From positions 1-64,000 of the forward strand of contig JADLHT010000038.1 in assembly GCA_020848695.1 (NCBI GenBank): a stretch of 64,000 bases of DNA, in the 5' to 3' direction. This document shows, piece after piece, positions 43,721 to 53,771 of the stretch; position 1 is the stretch's first letter; each line of letters begins with the position of its first letter. The notes beneath the pieces were generated by a model. That model had not been told where the DNA came from and ran no database searches. It was given only the letters and a program-made list of their open reading frames with translations. This DNA comes from Saprospiraceae bacterium. GTDB lineage: Bacteria > Bacteroidota > Bacteroidia > Chitinophagales > Saprospiraceae. The position numbers and the translations under genes are program-made.

Positions 43721-46700
43721 TTGACAGAGAAACAAAATATAAGCCGTTCTAAGCGAAACCTATTCCGACTTCTGTTGGTGGGTAAAAGAATATTGCAGAC
43801 ATTCTCTGTTTTGTTTCTTATATTATTGTTGGTGTTTTTTCTGATTAATTCCAGCACAATGTTAAACTGGTCTAAATCCAGAATTCTGACCCTGTTAAAA
43901 GAAGAAATCGATAATAGAATTGAATATAGCTCTCTTGAGTTTAATTTTTTTAAAGGTGCAGAAATAAAGAACCTTATTCTTTATGATCATCATTCAGATA
44001 CACTTTTTTATTCAGACTATGTTCAAATAAGTTTTGCCAAGAATCTTGCTTCTCTTTTCAAAAGAGAGCTAAGTTTTAATACTTTGAAAATTCAAAATTC
44101 TCAATTCAATATAGTTCATTATCTTTCTGAAGAGAATAACAGTTTTGATATTTTTATTTCTCAGTTTAAAAAATCTTCAACTTCGTCAAATAATAAATTA
44201 AATTTTAATCTGAAAGAGTTTGATTTTAATGATTTGACTTTTCTTTATGAGGATCAGAATACAGATAATCAACATTGGATAAGAACGGAAAATGGTAAGA
44301 TTGAAGTAAATCAGATGGATTTGCTGGCAGGATTTATTGATATTGACCAGATTAATATTACAAATCCTCATTTGAAAGTATTGAGGAATGAAACTAAGTC
44401 AAATACGTCTCAAAGTCTAAAGTCTATTGTAAAAATTGACTCCTTTTGTAAAGATTATTTTGCCATAAGTTGCAGGAAGTTAATGGTTCATCATGGAAGT
44501 TTTCAGTATTCAAACAACAAGAGTTTATCTAGTGATTCATTAAGTACAGATTTTTTTAATGCAAACAATTTTCTTTTAAATGAAATAAATTTTAGTTTAG
44601 ATAATTTCAATTTAAATGAGAGTCGGTTTTATATCCAGAAAATTGCCTCATCTTTAAAAGTTAATGATTTTTTCGGAATTAACACGATAAGGTTCGAGGG
44701 TATTCGATTAAGTCATAATGACTTTAGTGTAAATCAATTTAAAATATTTTCTGATGAATCTCGTATTGGTGATAGTCTTTCAATCTATTTAGGCAATAAG
44801 AAGGAGAATTTTCAAGATCTGGATGAAGCGTATTTTCGGTTCAAATTGAGGGATAGCAGAGTGAAGTTTGATGATTTGTTATACTTTATTCCCTCATTGC
44901 GGAAAAATAACTTTTTAAATAGTAATAGGGAATCTCACATTGAATTAGCAGGTAATGTGTTTGGAACATTAAATAATCTGAACTGTCTACAGCTTGCAAT
45001 GGATATTCCACATCAGATGGAATTTAAGGGAGATGTAATGGTCCGTGACATAACCAAAAGAGGCGAGGAGCTTGTTAACCTAAAAGTTAATCATCTTGTA
45101 AGTTCATCTGATTTCGTGCAATCAATTGTTCCTTCTTTGAAAAAAGTGCAGGTTTTTGAGAAGATTGGTCGATTTCAATTTAAAGGAAGGTTTGATGGGT
45201 TTATAGAAGATTTTGTATCCAATGGTACTTTCTATTCAAATTTAGGAGTATTAAAGTCAGATATTCGTTTAAACATCAGACCAGGGACAGACGAGGCACA
45301 ATGGTCCGGTGAATTGTATCTCAATAATTTCGAGATCGGTAAATTGCTGGATGATAGTCGGCTAGGAAATGTAACACTTTCTGCTAATATCAACAACGGT
45401 AGAAGTCTTCATGTTGCAACTATGTCTGCAGATCTTAATGCCGACATCAGCAATCTTCAGTGGAATAATTACAATTATCAGAACCTTAAAATAAATGCCA
45501 GGATCAATAGAAACTTATTTGATGGAGAGGCTAGGGTGAAAGACAATAATCTGGATGTTGTCTTTCTCGGGAAGTTAAGTGATCTGGGAGGTACTCCAAA
45601 ATTAAAGTTTAATGCGAATATTCAAAAAATTGATTTGAAAGCTCTCAACCTAAGCAAGGCATCTTATATATTTTCGGGAGAGCTAGAATCTGATCTTATA
45701 AATTTGGACATTGATAAGATGATTGGTTTTCTAAAACTTACAAATGGTCTTGCTTATGACTATAAGAATAATCGCGTCATTAATTTCGGGGATGCCATTA
45801 TTCGACAATTTCAGGATAGTCAAAGGGTTCGAACTATGCTTCAATCATCTATGATTAATGCAGAATTTGAAGGTAAGTATAAGATTAAGAATGTCTATAA
45901 TCAATTACTTACTTTTTTGAATCGTCAGTATCCCGAAATATTTAACGATTTTAGTTTGGATTACAAAATGAATCAAGAACCCTTAATTCTCAAAGCGGAT
46001 ATTGATTTTGATGAGATTGGCCGGTTGTCGTCGTTTTTAGGAATTAAGGTAAATACCAAAGAATTGAAATTGGCATTGCAAATTAACACTCTGGAGAAAT
46101 ACTTAAATGGAAGATTAGAGGCTAAGGAGTGTGTTTTTAACAAAATTGGCTTGAATAAGATCCACGGTATTCTTAACGCAGGCGCCGAATATATTGAAGG
46201 GCAGTTGAGCAGTGAATCAGTTGAATTGAATGATAGAAAAATCTTGGGAGTGTTTAAATTTATTCCAGAATTTCGGAATTCAAAGATGAGATTTTCAATA
46301 ATCGCAAAGGATACAGGGAATATTCACGAAAAGTATAATTTAAAAATTGCATCTGAGACATCAGGACCCAACAAACGATTTTTTTTAGAAAACAGTCCAA
46401 TACTTGTGAATGGATATCAATGGCAATTTGATCAAGAGGCCAGTGTTGAAATTGGTAAGAAGTATTTAAAGTTAGACCATTTTCATTTTTACGATTCCGT
46501 TAGTGATATTAAAATTAGCGATATAGATCATAAAGGAATAAATATTGATGCAAAGTCATTTGACGTCGGATTGCTTAATCCAATTCTAAAGAGTCCTTCA
46601 CTTGTATTCGGAGGAAGGTATGATTTTCTTATTAGTCTTGATGATATTTATAATCTTAATAATTTGAATGGTATGATTAATATCATTAATTTGAGAATTA

Positions 46701-48553
46701 ATAAGTACAGCTATGGACGATTTAAAATAGATTTTGATATGAAAGACAAATCTTTGCCTTGGAATATTAAGATTCAAAATCAATTTAAGGAAACTGACAT
46801 ACAGCTCGCAGGAAGTATTAATGTTCCCATGGGTAATACTTATCAGTTGCCCGCGTTTGATTTCGTAATAAGCGGAATGGCTCAAGGGTTTGAGCTTCAT
46901 TTTCTGGAATCCTTTATAAATAATATTTCTAATACCAGTGGGCAACTCAGCGGACCTATTAAAATATACAGAGAGAATAAAAAAGTTTACCTGGACGCAA
47001 ATGTTGTATCTAATAACTCTTCGACAAGAGTGAATTATCTTAATACTGTATATCATTTTGACAAACAAAAGATCTTGTTTGATAAGAATAGAATCATTTT
47101 TAATAAAAACACAATACTGGATTCCCTCAATAATTTGATCAACGTTAATGGAAATATATCACATGATAACCTATCAACTTTTGTTTTGGATGTCAATCTC
47201 GATTCAAAAAAAGCTCTCGTACTTAATACCAAAAAGGGGAATAACATTTACTATTACGGGTATGGCTTAATGCAATTTCAATGCAGTTTTGCAGGTCCGA
47301 CCAATCGCATTGAAATGGATTTTACCGGTAAAACAGAGAAGGGCTCACATTTTGTAATACCCGTTAGATATGATCAGGAGTCATCAGATATTAAATTTGT
47401 CAAATTCAGATCTATTGAACCCATTAATACTGCAACTCCGAGTTTGACACCGGTTGTAATAAGAGGTATGAACGTGAGAATGGATATTGAGATGACTGAA
47501 GATTGTGAGACTTCTATAATTTTTGACGAGAAGAATAGCGATATTCTTAAAGGAACCGGAATCGGGAATCTACAGATTGCATCATTAAGAGATAATACTT
47601 TCAGTGTTAATGGAAATTACGAAATCAGTCAAGGTCAATACCTGTTTACAATGTTGAATTTTGTGAATAAGCCATTTAAGCTAAAAAAAGGAGGTACTAT
47701 CTTGTGGACAGGTGATCCTATTAATGCTAATATTAATATTGAAGCAAGCTATGAGGGTTTGAATGTTAGTCCTTCAAGCTTGATTAATGAATACTTAGTG
47801 AGTAATCCGATTGTAAGTACCGAAGCCAATGAAAGAACAAAGGTTGACTTATCAATGTTGATGAAAGGATCACTTTTGAAGCCGGATATTACTTTTAAAC
47901 TAGCATTTCCAAATCTTTCGGGAACATTGAAAAATTATGTTGATACAAAAGTTAGATTTCTTGAACAAAATCCTCAACAATTGAATCAACAAGTTGCGTC
48001 ATTAATTGTATTTAGAACTTTTATTGAGTCAAATGCAACAGGAGGAAATGCATCTCAGTTAATAGGTAATGCTGGAGTTTCAACAGGAATTTCAACATTA
48101 TCTGAATTTTTAACCAATCAGTTCTCCATTTTTATAAGTAATTTTATTTATGAAGTTTTTTATAGTAATCTTAATGTTGTTTCAGGAATTGATTTTAAGG
48201 TAAATTATAATCCAAATCGAAGTATTTTAGGAGTGAATGCTTCTGCAAATTCCAGTGAATGGGCATTTAATCTTAAACATAGTTTATGGGATGATGAATG
48301 GGCAGTAACTATTGGGGCAAATGTTGGAAATAATTCAATCTTTAATAAGAATAGCTATTTTAATCCTGAGAGCGCTATAGAATGGAATACTCCGGTTGAA
48401 GGATTAAAAATGAGAATCTATTACAGAGGTGTGGATGGAATTGACGGAATTCGTCATCGTGTAGGATCAGGGATTAATTACAGAAAGGAATTTAATTCTT
48501 TGGGTGAGATTAAAGATGTCTTTAAAAGAAAGTCTTCGAAAAACGTCAATTAG
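43721..48553 (+). CDS. TamB-like translocation/assembly module protein
   Basis: A 1610-residue protein with one N-terminal membrane helix (residues about 27-45) and a long beta-rich periplasmic repeat region of the AsmA/TamB lipid-transfer class. The C-terminal DUF490 signature is clear: GNYEISQGQYLFTMLNFVNK, then KKGGTILWTGDPINANINIE. TamB-type proteins bridge the periplasm and move phospholipid toward, or help insert proteins into, the outer membrane. The start is TTG 43721, just ahead of the positively charged segment before the membrane helix. The mutS2 gene overlaps its last 38 bases, so the two are co-expressed. Confidence 0.88.
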   Translation: MTEKQNISRSKRNLFRLLLVGKRILQTFSVLFLILLLVFFLINSSTMLNWSKSRILTLLKEEIDNRIEYSSLEFNFFKGAEIKNLILYDHHSDTLFYSDYVQISFAKNLASLFKRELSFNTLKIQNSQFNIVHYLSEENNSFDIFISQFKKSSTSSNNKLNFNLKEFDFNDLTFLYEDQNTDNQHWIRTENGKIEVNQMDLLAGFIDIDQINITNPHLKVLRNETKSNTSQSLKSIVKIDSFCKDYFAISCRKLMVHHGSFQYSNNKSLSSDSLSTDFFNANNFLLNEINFSLDNFNLNESRFYIQKIASSLKVNDFFGINTIRFEGIRLSHNDFSVNQFKIFSDESRIGDSLSIYLGNKKENFQDLDEAYFRFKLRDSRVKFDDLLYFIPSLRKNNFLNSNRESHIELAGNVFGTLNNLNCLQLAMDIPHQMEFKGDVMVRDITKRGEELVNLKVNHLVSSSDFVQSIVPSLKKVQVFEKIGRFQFKGRFDGFIEDFVSNGTFYSNLGVLKSDIRLNIRPGTDEAQWSGELYLNNFEIGKLLDDSRLGNVTLSANINNGRSLHVATMSADLNADISNLQWNNYNYQNLKINARINRNLFDGEARVKDNNLDVVFLGKLSDLGGTPKLKFNANIQKIDLKALNLSKASYIFSGELESDLINLDIDKMIGFLKLTNGLAYDYKNNRVINFGDAIIRQFQDSQRVRTMLQSSMINAEFEGKYKIKNVYNQLLTFLNRQYPEIFNDFSLDYKMNQEPLILKADIDFDEIGRLSSFLGIKVNTKELKLALQINTLEKYLNGRLEAKECVFNKIGLNKIHGILNAGAEYIEGQLSSESVELNDRKILGVFKFIPEFRNSKMRFSIIAKDTGNIHEKYNLKIASETSGPNKRFFLENSPILVNGYQWQFDQEASVEIGKKYLKLDHFHFYDSVSDIKISDIDHKGINIDAKSFDVGLLNPILKSPSLVFGGRYDFLISLDDIYNLNNLNGMINIINLRINKYSYGRFKIDFDMKDKSLPWNIKIQNQFKETDIQLAGSINVPMGNTYQLPAFDFVISGMAQGFELHFLESFINNISNTSGQLSGPIKIYRENKKVYLDANVVSNNSSTRVNYLNTVYHFDKQKILFDKNRIIFNKNTILDSLNNLINVNGNISHDNLSTFVLDVNLDSKKALVLNTKKGNNIYYYGYGLMQFQCSFAGPTNRIEMDFTGKTEKGSHFVIPVRYDQESSDIKFVKFRSIEPINTATPSLTPVVIRGMNVRMDIEMTEDCETSIIFDEKNSDILKGTGIGNLQIASLRDNTFSVNGNYEISQGQYLFTMLNFVNKPFKLKKGGTILWTGDPINANINIEASYEGLNVSPSSLINEYLVSNPIVSTEANERTKVDLSMLMKGSLLKPDITFKLAFPNLSGTLKNYVDTKVRFLEQNPQQLNQQVASLIVFRTFIESNATGGNASQLIGNAGVSTGISTLSEFLTNQFSIFISNFIYEVFYSNLNVVSGIDFKVNYNPNRSILGVNASANSSEWAFNLKHSLWDDEWAVTIGANVGNNSIFNKNSYFNPESAIEWNTPVEGLKMRIYYRGVDGIDGIRHRVGSGINYRKEFNSLGEIKDVFKRKSSKNVN

Positions 48554-50945
48554 AGTGAATCACACAACAGCTAAAATCTGGCCGGAATGCGGTCTTCTGG
48601 ATCTCGAATTTAATAAGGTATTGCAACTTATTTCAGATCAAACTGTAGGAAGTGATGCAAAAGAACTTGTCCTTGAGACTCCAATTTTATCCATTGAAGT
48701 AGAAATATTTAATAAATTGGCGAGATTGGAAGAATTTATTTTCTTATTAAATCATAGTAAGCTACAATTATCTGCTTATCAACCTTGCAAGCACGAACTT
48801 AGAAATCTTTCAATTGAGAATTTTGTATTGTCATCAGATGATGTACTGAAGATCTATGACGTTTTAATAAATGTTGACATTATCCGTTCTTCTATTTTAG
48901 GAGTAACAAAAAGTCAACTAGAGTTTTTACATGCAGATATAAAAGATCTTATTGATCCTATCGAGATAATTTCAAGAATACGCAAAATTTTTGATAAAGA
49001 CCGAAATATTAGAGATGAAGCTTCAGAAGTATTGTCAGGCATTCGAAAAAAGATACAAGCAAAGAATACAGAAATTTACAAAACATTTAAAAAAATAGTT
49101 TCTTCTCTTCGAAATGCTAAATTGCTGGCAGAGGAAGAGGAAGGAATTCGAAATGGAAGGCTTGTTGTGCGATTGTTATCAGAGCATCGTAGAAAATTGA
49201 ATGGTATAGTTCACGATCGTTCTGAAGGCGGAAGAACAATTTATATTGAGCCGCAGGAAATTGTTGAATTGAATAATGAATTGAGTGAACTGATCTCGGA
49301 TGAGAAAGCAGAGATAAAGAAAATATTATTCAATTTGTGCAATTTTCTTAGACCATTTTCTAATGCTTTAACCAATGCATATAACCAGCTTGTGGAATGG
49401 GATATTTTATTTGCAAAAGCTAAATTTTCCAGGCAATTAGAAGCCGTAAGGCCCAATTTAGTAAGTGGGGTTAAGATGCACTTGAGGAAAGCAAAACATC
49501 CTTTGTTTTTTCTTAAGTTGAGGGATCAAAGAAAGATTATAGTTCCATTCTCGTTTTATCTGAATGAGAAGAATAGAGTCATGGTTATTTCCGGTCCTAA
49601 TGCAGGTGGAAAATCTGTTACCCTTAAAAGCGTTGGACTCTTGCAGTTAATGGTACAAGCAGGATTGTTTGTGCCGGTTGATAGATCCAGCGAATTTAGA
49701 ATATTTCAATCTATTATGGTTGATATAGGAGATCATCAATCTATGGATGATGAACTTAGTACCTATAGTGCTAAACTGCAATACATGAAAGAATTTTTAC
49801 ATCATTCAAATGAAAATACATTAGTATTGATAGATGAATTTGGCAGCGGTACAGAACCAATAATCGGTGCTGCTATAGCTGAGGCAGTTCTTAAAAAACT
49901 TGGAGAAAAAAAGGTCTTTGCTGTGATGAATACTCATTATACAAATTTGAAGGCTTTTGCACACAAGATGGATGGCTTTGTCAATGCGGCAATGATCTTT
50001 GATGAAGACAAATTGTCGCCTACCTATCAATTGTCTGTAGGAAGGCCTGGAAGTTCTTATGCCCTTGAAATTGCGCATAAGGTAAAACTTCCGACAGAAA
50101 TTTTGGATTATGCTAAGTTGAGAATTGGAAACAACACAGTAAGTTTTGAAAACTTGTTGTCTTCATTAGATAAGGAAATAAATTCATTAAAAAAGCAGAT
50201 TGAGGAATATCAACGTAAGCAGTTGGAATTGGATAGGCTAATTAGTTCCTATGAGCAAGTCAACAAACAATATGAATATAAGAGATTAAAGTTGAGATTA
50301 GAACAAAAACAATTCGATGTATTGCTTAAATCCAATAAGCAAAAAGAGTTAAATGCTTTTATAGAAGAAATACAGAAACTAAAATCTATAGAAGAGTTAG
50401 AGAAAAAAGCAGAAATTAAAAGACGTGAACTAGAATCAGCAACACACCAACTTGTTGAAATGAATCACCAGCTCCATCAATTAAGTACAAATGAAGAAAT
50501 CACGCCTTTGCAGGAAGGGGATTCAGTTAAGATGATTTTTAGTGGAATGATTGGAATTGTTTCTAAGATTGACAAAGGTAGAGTAATTGTAAAAACAGAT
50601 TCAATGACATTTACAATGCAGTCAAAAGAATTGTTGAAATTGAGTTCAACTATTGATGTTAGAGATCAAACTTCCATTCAGACCCATGTTCAGAAGTCAG
50701 GTGGAACATTTAGCACCATCCTGGATATAAGAGGCTTGAGATTGCATGAAGCAAAAGAGAAAATTGATCTCTACATGGATCGAGCTTTATTAGCCAATGT
50801 CAATGCAGTTTATATTATTCATGGAGTTGGTAACGGTATTCTTAAACGTGATTTGGTTCGTACTCTGCGCGGCTTAAGTTTTGTGAAAAAATATTCACAT
50901 CCTGAAGAAGAAGGAGGAGGAACAACTATGGTGGAATTTGTCTGA
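48516..50945 (+). CDS. mutS2: MutS2 endonuclease
   Basis: An 809-residue MutS2 with Walker A SGPNAGGKSVT (about residue 360), Walker B LVLIDEFGSGTEP, a long coiled-coil after residue 510, a KOW-like segment (GDSVKMIFSGMIGIV) and a C-terminal Smr nuclease domain with LDIRGLRLHEA and HGVGNGILKRDL (residues about 730-809). MutS2 suppresses recombination and, in Bacillus, acts on collided ribosomes; there is no mismatch-recognition domain. I start at ATG 48516, inside the end of the TamB-like gene; GTG 48504 is also in frame. All domains are complete. Confidence 0.93.
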   Translation: MSLKESLRKTSIRVNHTTAKIWPECGLLDLEFNKVLQLISDQTVGSDAKELVLETPILSIEVEIFNKLARLEEFIFLLNHSKLQLSAYQPCKHELRNLSIENFVLSSDDVLKIYDVLINVDIIRSSILGVTKSQLEFLHADIKDLIDPIEIISRIRKIFDKDRNIRDEASEVLSGIRKKIQAKNTEIYKTFKKIVSSLRNAKLLAEEEEGIRNGRLVVRLLSEHRRKLNGIVHDRSEGGRTIYIEPQEIVELNNELSELISDEKAEIKKILFNLCNFLRPFSNALTNAYNQLVEWDILFAKAKFSRQLEAVRPNLVSGVKMHLRKAKHPLFFLKLRDQRKIIVPFSFYLNEKNRVMVISGPNAGGKSVTLKSVGLLQLMVQAGLFVPVDRSSEFRIFQSIMVDIGDHQSMDDELSTYSAKLQYMKEFLHHSNENTLVLIDEFGSGTEPIIGAAIAEAVLKKLGEKKVFAVMNTHYTNLKAFAHKMDGFVNAAMIFDEDKLSPTYQLSVGRPGSSYALEIAHKVKLPTEILDYAKLRIGNNTVSFENLLSSLDKEINSLKKQIEEYQRKQLELDRLISSYEQVNKQYEYKRLKLRLEQKQFDVLLKSNKQKELNAFIEEIQKLKSIEELEKKAEIKRRELESATHQLVEMNHQLHQLSTNEEITPLQEGDSVKMIFSGMIGIVSKIDKGRVIVKTDSMTFTMQSKELLKLSSTIDVRDQTSIQTHVQKSGGTFSTILDIRGLRLHEAKEKIDLYMDRALLANVNAVYIIHGVGNGILKRDLVRTLRGLSFVKKYSHPEEEGGGTTMVEFV

Positions 50946-51043
50946 GTGAGTTTACATCATGAGTACTGCTTCAGTAATTTAAGATTGAATTATTTCTTAA
51001 TAGTGCAAAGTATCGATTTCGTATGGTTTGTTGTTCATAGGAA

Positions 51044-52057
51044 TTACTTCGATTGAGGTATTGGAAATCTTGCAAGAGCTTCAAAATCCATAGACGCAAA
51101 TTCGCTTTTCTGAAATTTATAATAAGCAACCGTTGCAATCATCGCAGCATTATCAGTACAATATTGAAGTTGGGGATAATAGATATTCCATTGATTTTTA
51201 TTTCCTTCTTTGATAAGTTTCTCCCGCAATCCAGAATTTGCGGATACGCCTCCCGCAATACCTATATTTTTTATTCCTGTCTTCTGAGCCAGTTTTTTCA
51301 ATTTAATCATTAGCATCTCGTTGATACTATATTGAATTGAAGCGCATAAATTGTTTAGATTTTCTTTTATAAAATCAGGATTTTTGTTAAGTTGATCCTT
51401 AAGAAAATATAAAACTGAGGTCTTTATTCCGGAAAAACTGTAATTGTAATCCTTTAAAGCACTTATTGGAAATGGAAAGATATTATTTCCCTGTTGTGCC
51501 AGTTTATCCATGTGAGGTCCTGCCGGATAAGGTAATCCCAATAGTTTACCTGTTTTATCATAAGCCTCTCCGGCAGCATCATCTATTGTAGATCCAACCA
51601 GTTCCATTTTGTTGAAATCTTTCACAATTACTAATTGGGTATGACCTCCGGAAACCGTTAAGCAAATAAACGGGAAAGCAGGTCTCGGTGTATCTATTAA
51701 AAGCGAGATTACATGAGCCTCCAAATGATTTACCTGAATTAATGGTTTGCCACTGGCAAAGCTAAGTCCTTTTGCAAATCCAATTCCAACCATAAGCGAA
51801 CCCAATAATCCAGGACCTTGTGTTACTGCTATTGCATCGATTTGAGAAATATCATTGTCTGAGCTTTTTAATGTTTCTAGATATAGAGGTACTATTGCTT
51901 CCAAGTGCTTTCTGGATGCCCATTCAGGAACTACACCACCATATTTTTCATGTATTTTCTGAGAGTAACTTATATTTGATAGAATTTTGCCATCCATTAA
52001 TACAGCCATTGAGCTGTCATCGCATGAGGTTTCAATTCCTAAAATTTTAATTGACAT
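51044..52057 (-). CDS. tsaD: tRNA threonylcarbamoyladenosine synthase subunit TsaD
   Basis: A 337-residue ASKHA-fold enzyme that transfers the threonylcarbamoyl group to A37 of ANN-decoding tRNAs. It has the N-terminal ILGIETSCDDSS, the metal-binding HLEAH motif (about residue 114), LTVSGGHTQLV, the GKLLGLPYPAGP loop and IGIAGGVSANSGLR. It works with TsaB, TsaE and TsaC, encoded elsewhere. It is convergent with mutS2 and divergent from the DUF3822 gene. The length is normal. Confidence 0.96.
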   Translation of the reverse strand: MSIKILGIETSCDDSSMAVLMDGKILSNISYSQKIHEKYGGVVPEWASRKHLEAIVPLYLETLKSSDNDISQIDAIAVTQGPGLLGSLMVGIGFAKGLSFASGKPLIQVNHLEAHVISLLIDTPRPAFPFICLTVSGGHTQLVIVKDFNKMELVGSTIDDAAGEAYDKTGKLLGLPYPAGPHMDKLAQQGNNIFPFPISALKDYNYSFSGIKTSVLYFLKDQLNKNPDFIKENLNNLCASIQYSINEMLMIKLKKLAQKTGIKNIGIAGGVSANSGLREKLIKEGNKNQWNIYYPQLQYCTDNAAMIATVAYYKFQKSEFASMDFEALARFPIPQSK

Positions 52058-52111
52058 AAAGTAGAAAAAATTTTCGAACTTTGGGCGAAATTAGCCAAAA
52101 TATTAAGCTTA

Positions 52112-52732
52112 GTGGTTGGAATATTGTGTGATCGGAAAAATTTAGTTGCAACTTTGGATATTCCATTGGTAATTGAACCTTTGGAATTGTATACTAATAA
52201 ATTTTCTCTATTAAATAATAACTATATAAGTCTGAATACTAAATTTGGTGTTTTTGATAATGAATTTCAGGCATTAGAACAAATTGCCGTCTTTCCAAAT
52301 GAAATTCTGAATATTACTAGATTAAACGAGAATAAATGTTTTTATTACACTATTGGCAATAAGAGCGAATATTTTCTAAATGGCATCCATTTTAGGCTAT
52401 TATGTGATAAAATTATTAACTTTTATCAGGGTGAGAATATTGCTGAATCTGAAAGTTTGTATTTTGTTGTTGTTATACAAAATGTTGCTGTTTTATTCTT
52501 CTTTGATCATAGAGATTTGAGAATTTTTCAAATTGTAAATTATGAAAGTGATATCGAATTGCTTTTTCACATTAACAGACATTTTCTTGAGTATTCTCTG
52601 AATTTTTTGTCTCAAAAAATTATCCTTTTAGGTGAGGCAGAGAACAAGATGAGGGCTATGAATACGTTAATATCATATTTTGGGGAAGTAGAATCTGATG
52701 ATTTGAATCCCTTCAGTTTGTTTGAAAACTAG
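52112..52732 (+). CDS. DUF3822 family protein
   Basis: A 206-residue protein with an actin-like/ASKHA-like outline (DUF3822). It has no signal peptide. I recall this family as regularly adjacent to rsmD in Bacteroidota, and here rsmD starts three bases after its stop, which supports the assignment. No catalytic motif is visible; the function is unknown. The start is GTG at 52112 (MVGILCDRKN). The 54-bp gap to divergent tsaD must contain the promoters of both. Confidence 0.75.
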   Translation: MVGILCDRKNLVATLDIPLVIEPLELYTNKFSLLNNNYISLNTKFGVFDNEFQALEQIAVFPNEILNITRLNENKCFYYTIGNKSEYFLNGIHFRLLCDKIINFYQGENIAESESLYFVVVIQNVAVLFFFDHRDLRIFQIVNYESDIELLFHINRHFLEYSLNFLSQKIILLGEAENKMRAMNTLISYFGEVESDDLNPFSLFEN

Positions 52733-52735
52733 ATA

Positions 52736-53287
52736 ATGAGAATTAGTTCAGGTTCCCTTAAAGGCAGGACTTTCTATCCTCCGGCTGATAAATGGCCAAC
52801 TCGTCCGACAACTGATTACTCACGCACAGCTTTGTTTAATATTTTAACCAATTTTCTGGATTTCGAGTCAACGAAAATGCTCGATTTATTTGGAGGAACC
52901 GGAGCGCATAGTTACGAGATGATATCTAGGGGATGCACGGATGTAACTTATGTTGACAAATTCAGGCCGGCAGTTCAATTTGTATTAGAAAATATTAAAA
53001 ATTGGAAAATAGACTCTTATTTTAAAATTATTCATTCTGACTATCTTCAGTTTATTTCACAATTTCATACCCAATTTGATTATATTTTTGCCGGACCTCC
53101 ATATGATTTGATTAATCTTGAAGCGATTCCTGATCAAATATTTGATAACAATGTCTTGAAAGTCAATGGACTTTTTGTTCTTGAACATAACCCAAAATTT
53201 AATTTTAAAGATCATTTCGGATTTCAGCAAGTTCGAAATTACGGACAAACTTATTTTAGTTTTTTTATAAATAATAAAGCGAATTAA
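52736..53287 (+). CDS. rsmD: 16S rRNA guanine-N2 methyltransferase RsmD-like
   Basis: A 183-residue Rossmann-fold methyltransferase: MRISSGSLKGR at the start, RPTTDYSRTALFNIL, SAM-binding MLDLFGGTGAHSYEM, and motif IV region FAGPPYDL. RsmD methylates G966 of 16S rRNA. The catalytic motif is unusual: Gly120 replaces the expected Asp/Asn/Ser of D/N/S-PP-Y/F. The C-terminal FVLEHNPK and YGQTYFSFF strands are intact, so the fold is complete. Activity may be changed, or the substitution may be normal in this lineage. The next gene overlaps its stop codon by one base. Confidence 0.88.
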   Translation: MRISSGSLKGRTFYPPADKWPTRPTTDYSRTALFNILTNFLDFESTKMLDLFGGTGAHSYEMISRGCTDVTYVDKFRPAVQFVLENIKNWKIDSYFKIIHSDYLQFISQFHTQFDYIFAGPPYDLINLEAIPDQIFDNNVLKVNGLFVLEHNPKFNFKDHFGFQQVRNYGQTYFSFFINNKAN

Positions 53288-53760
53288 TGAATAGTGAAAT
53301 ATTTGAAGAACCAAATGCACTAAATGACGTGGCTGAGTTTCATCGACTGTTTGATATGCCTGTAGTTGAGCAACCTCTAATTCCGAAAAGTGAGAGGTGT
53401 AAACTTAGGATTTCATTGTTACAGGAAGAGCTCAATGAGTTGAAAGAAGCCATTGAAAATAATAATATTATAGAAGTAGCAGACGCATTTTGTGATTTAC
53501 AATATGTCCTTTCAGGCGCCATACTGGAATTTGGATTGGCGGCAAAATTTAAAAATTTATTTGATGAAGTGCAAAGATCCAATATGAGTAAAGCTTGTAG
53601 AAGTATGGAAGAGGCCATTCAAACTCAGGAGAAATACCTTAAAGACAAAGGAACAGTCTCTGTTATCAAACAAAAAGGTGATAAATTTTTGGTCTATCGT
53701 ACTGAAGATGGAAAGGTTTTGAAATCTGTTTCTTATTCCCCGGCACAATTAATTGTATAA
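53287..53760 (+). CDS. MazG-like/PRA-PH all-alpha NTP pyrophosphohydrolase
   Basis: A 157-residue protein with the all-alpha NTP-PPase signature: LLQEELNELKEAIENNN provides the E-x-x-E helix and EVADAFCDLQYVLSG the D-x-x-D helix; a helical extension and a beta-hairpin-like tail follow. It is likely to hydrolyse a nucleoside triphosphate, perhaps as a housecleaning enzyme; the exact substrate cannot be told. The ATG overlaps the rsmD stop by one base (TAATG), so translation is coupled. Confidence 0.85.
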   Translation: MNSEIFEEPNALNDVAEFHRLFDMPVVEQPLIPKSERCKLRISLLQEELNELKEAIENNNIIEVADAFCDLQYVLSGAILEFGLAAKFKNLFDEVQRSNMSKACRSMEEAIQTQEKYLKDKGTVSVIKQKGDKFLVYRTEDGKVLKSVSYSPAQLIV

Positions 53761-53771
53761 TTGGTTTAAAT

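Noticed and set aside
46598-47068. Minus-strand open frame of 156 codons inside the TamB-like gene
   Set aside because: It lies in the middle of a well-supported gene with a recognisable domain pattern and has no features of its own.
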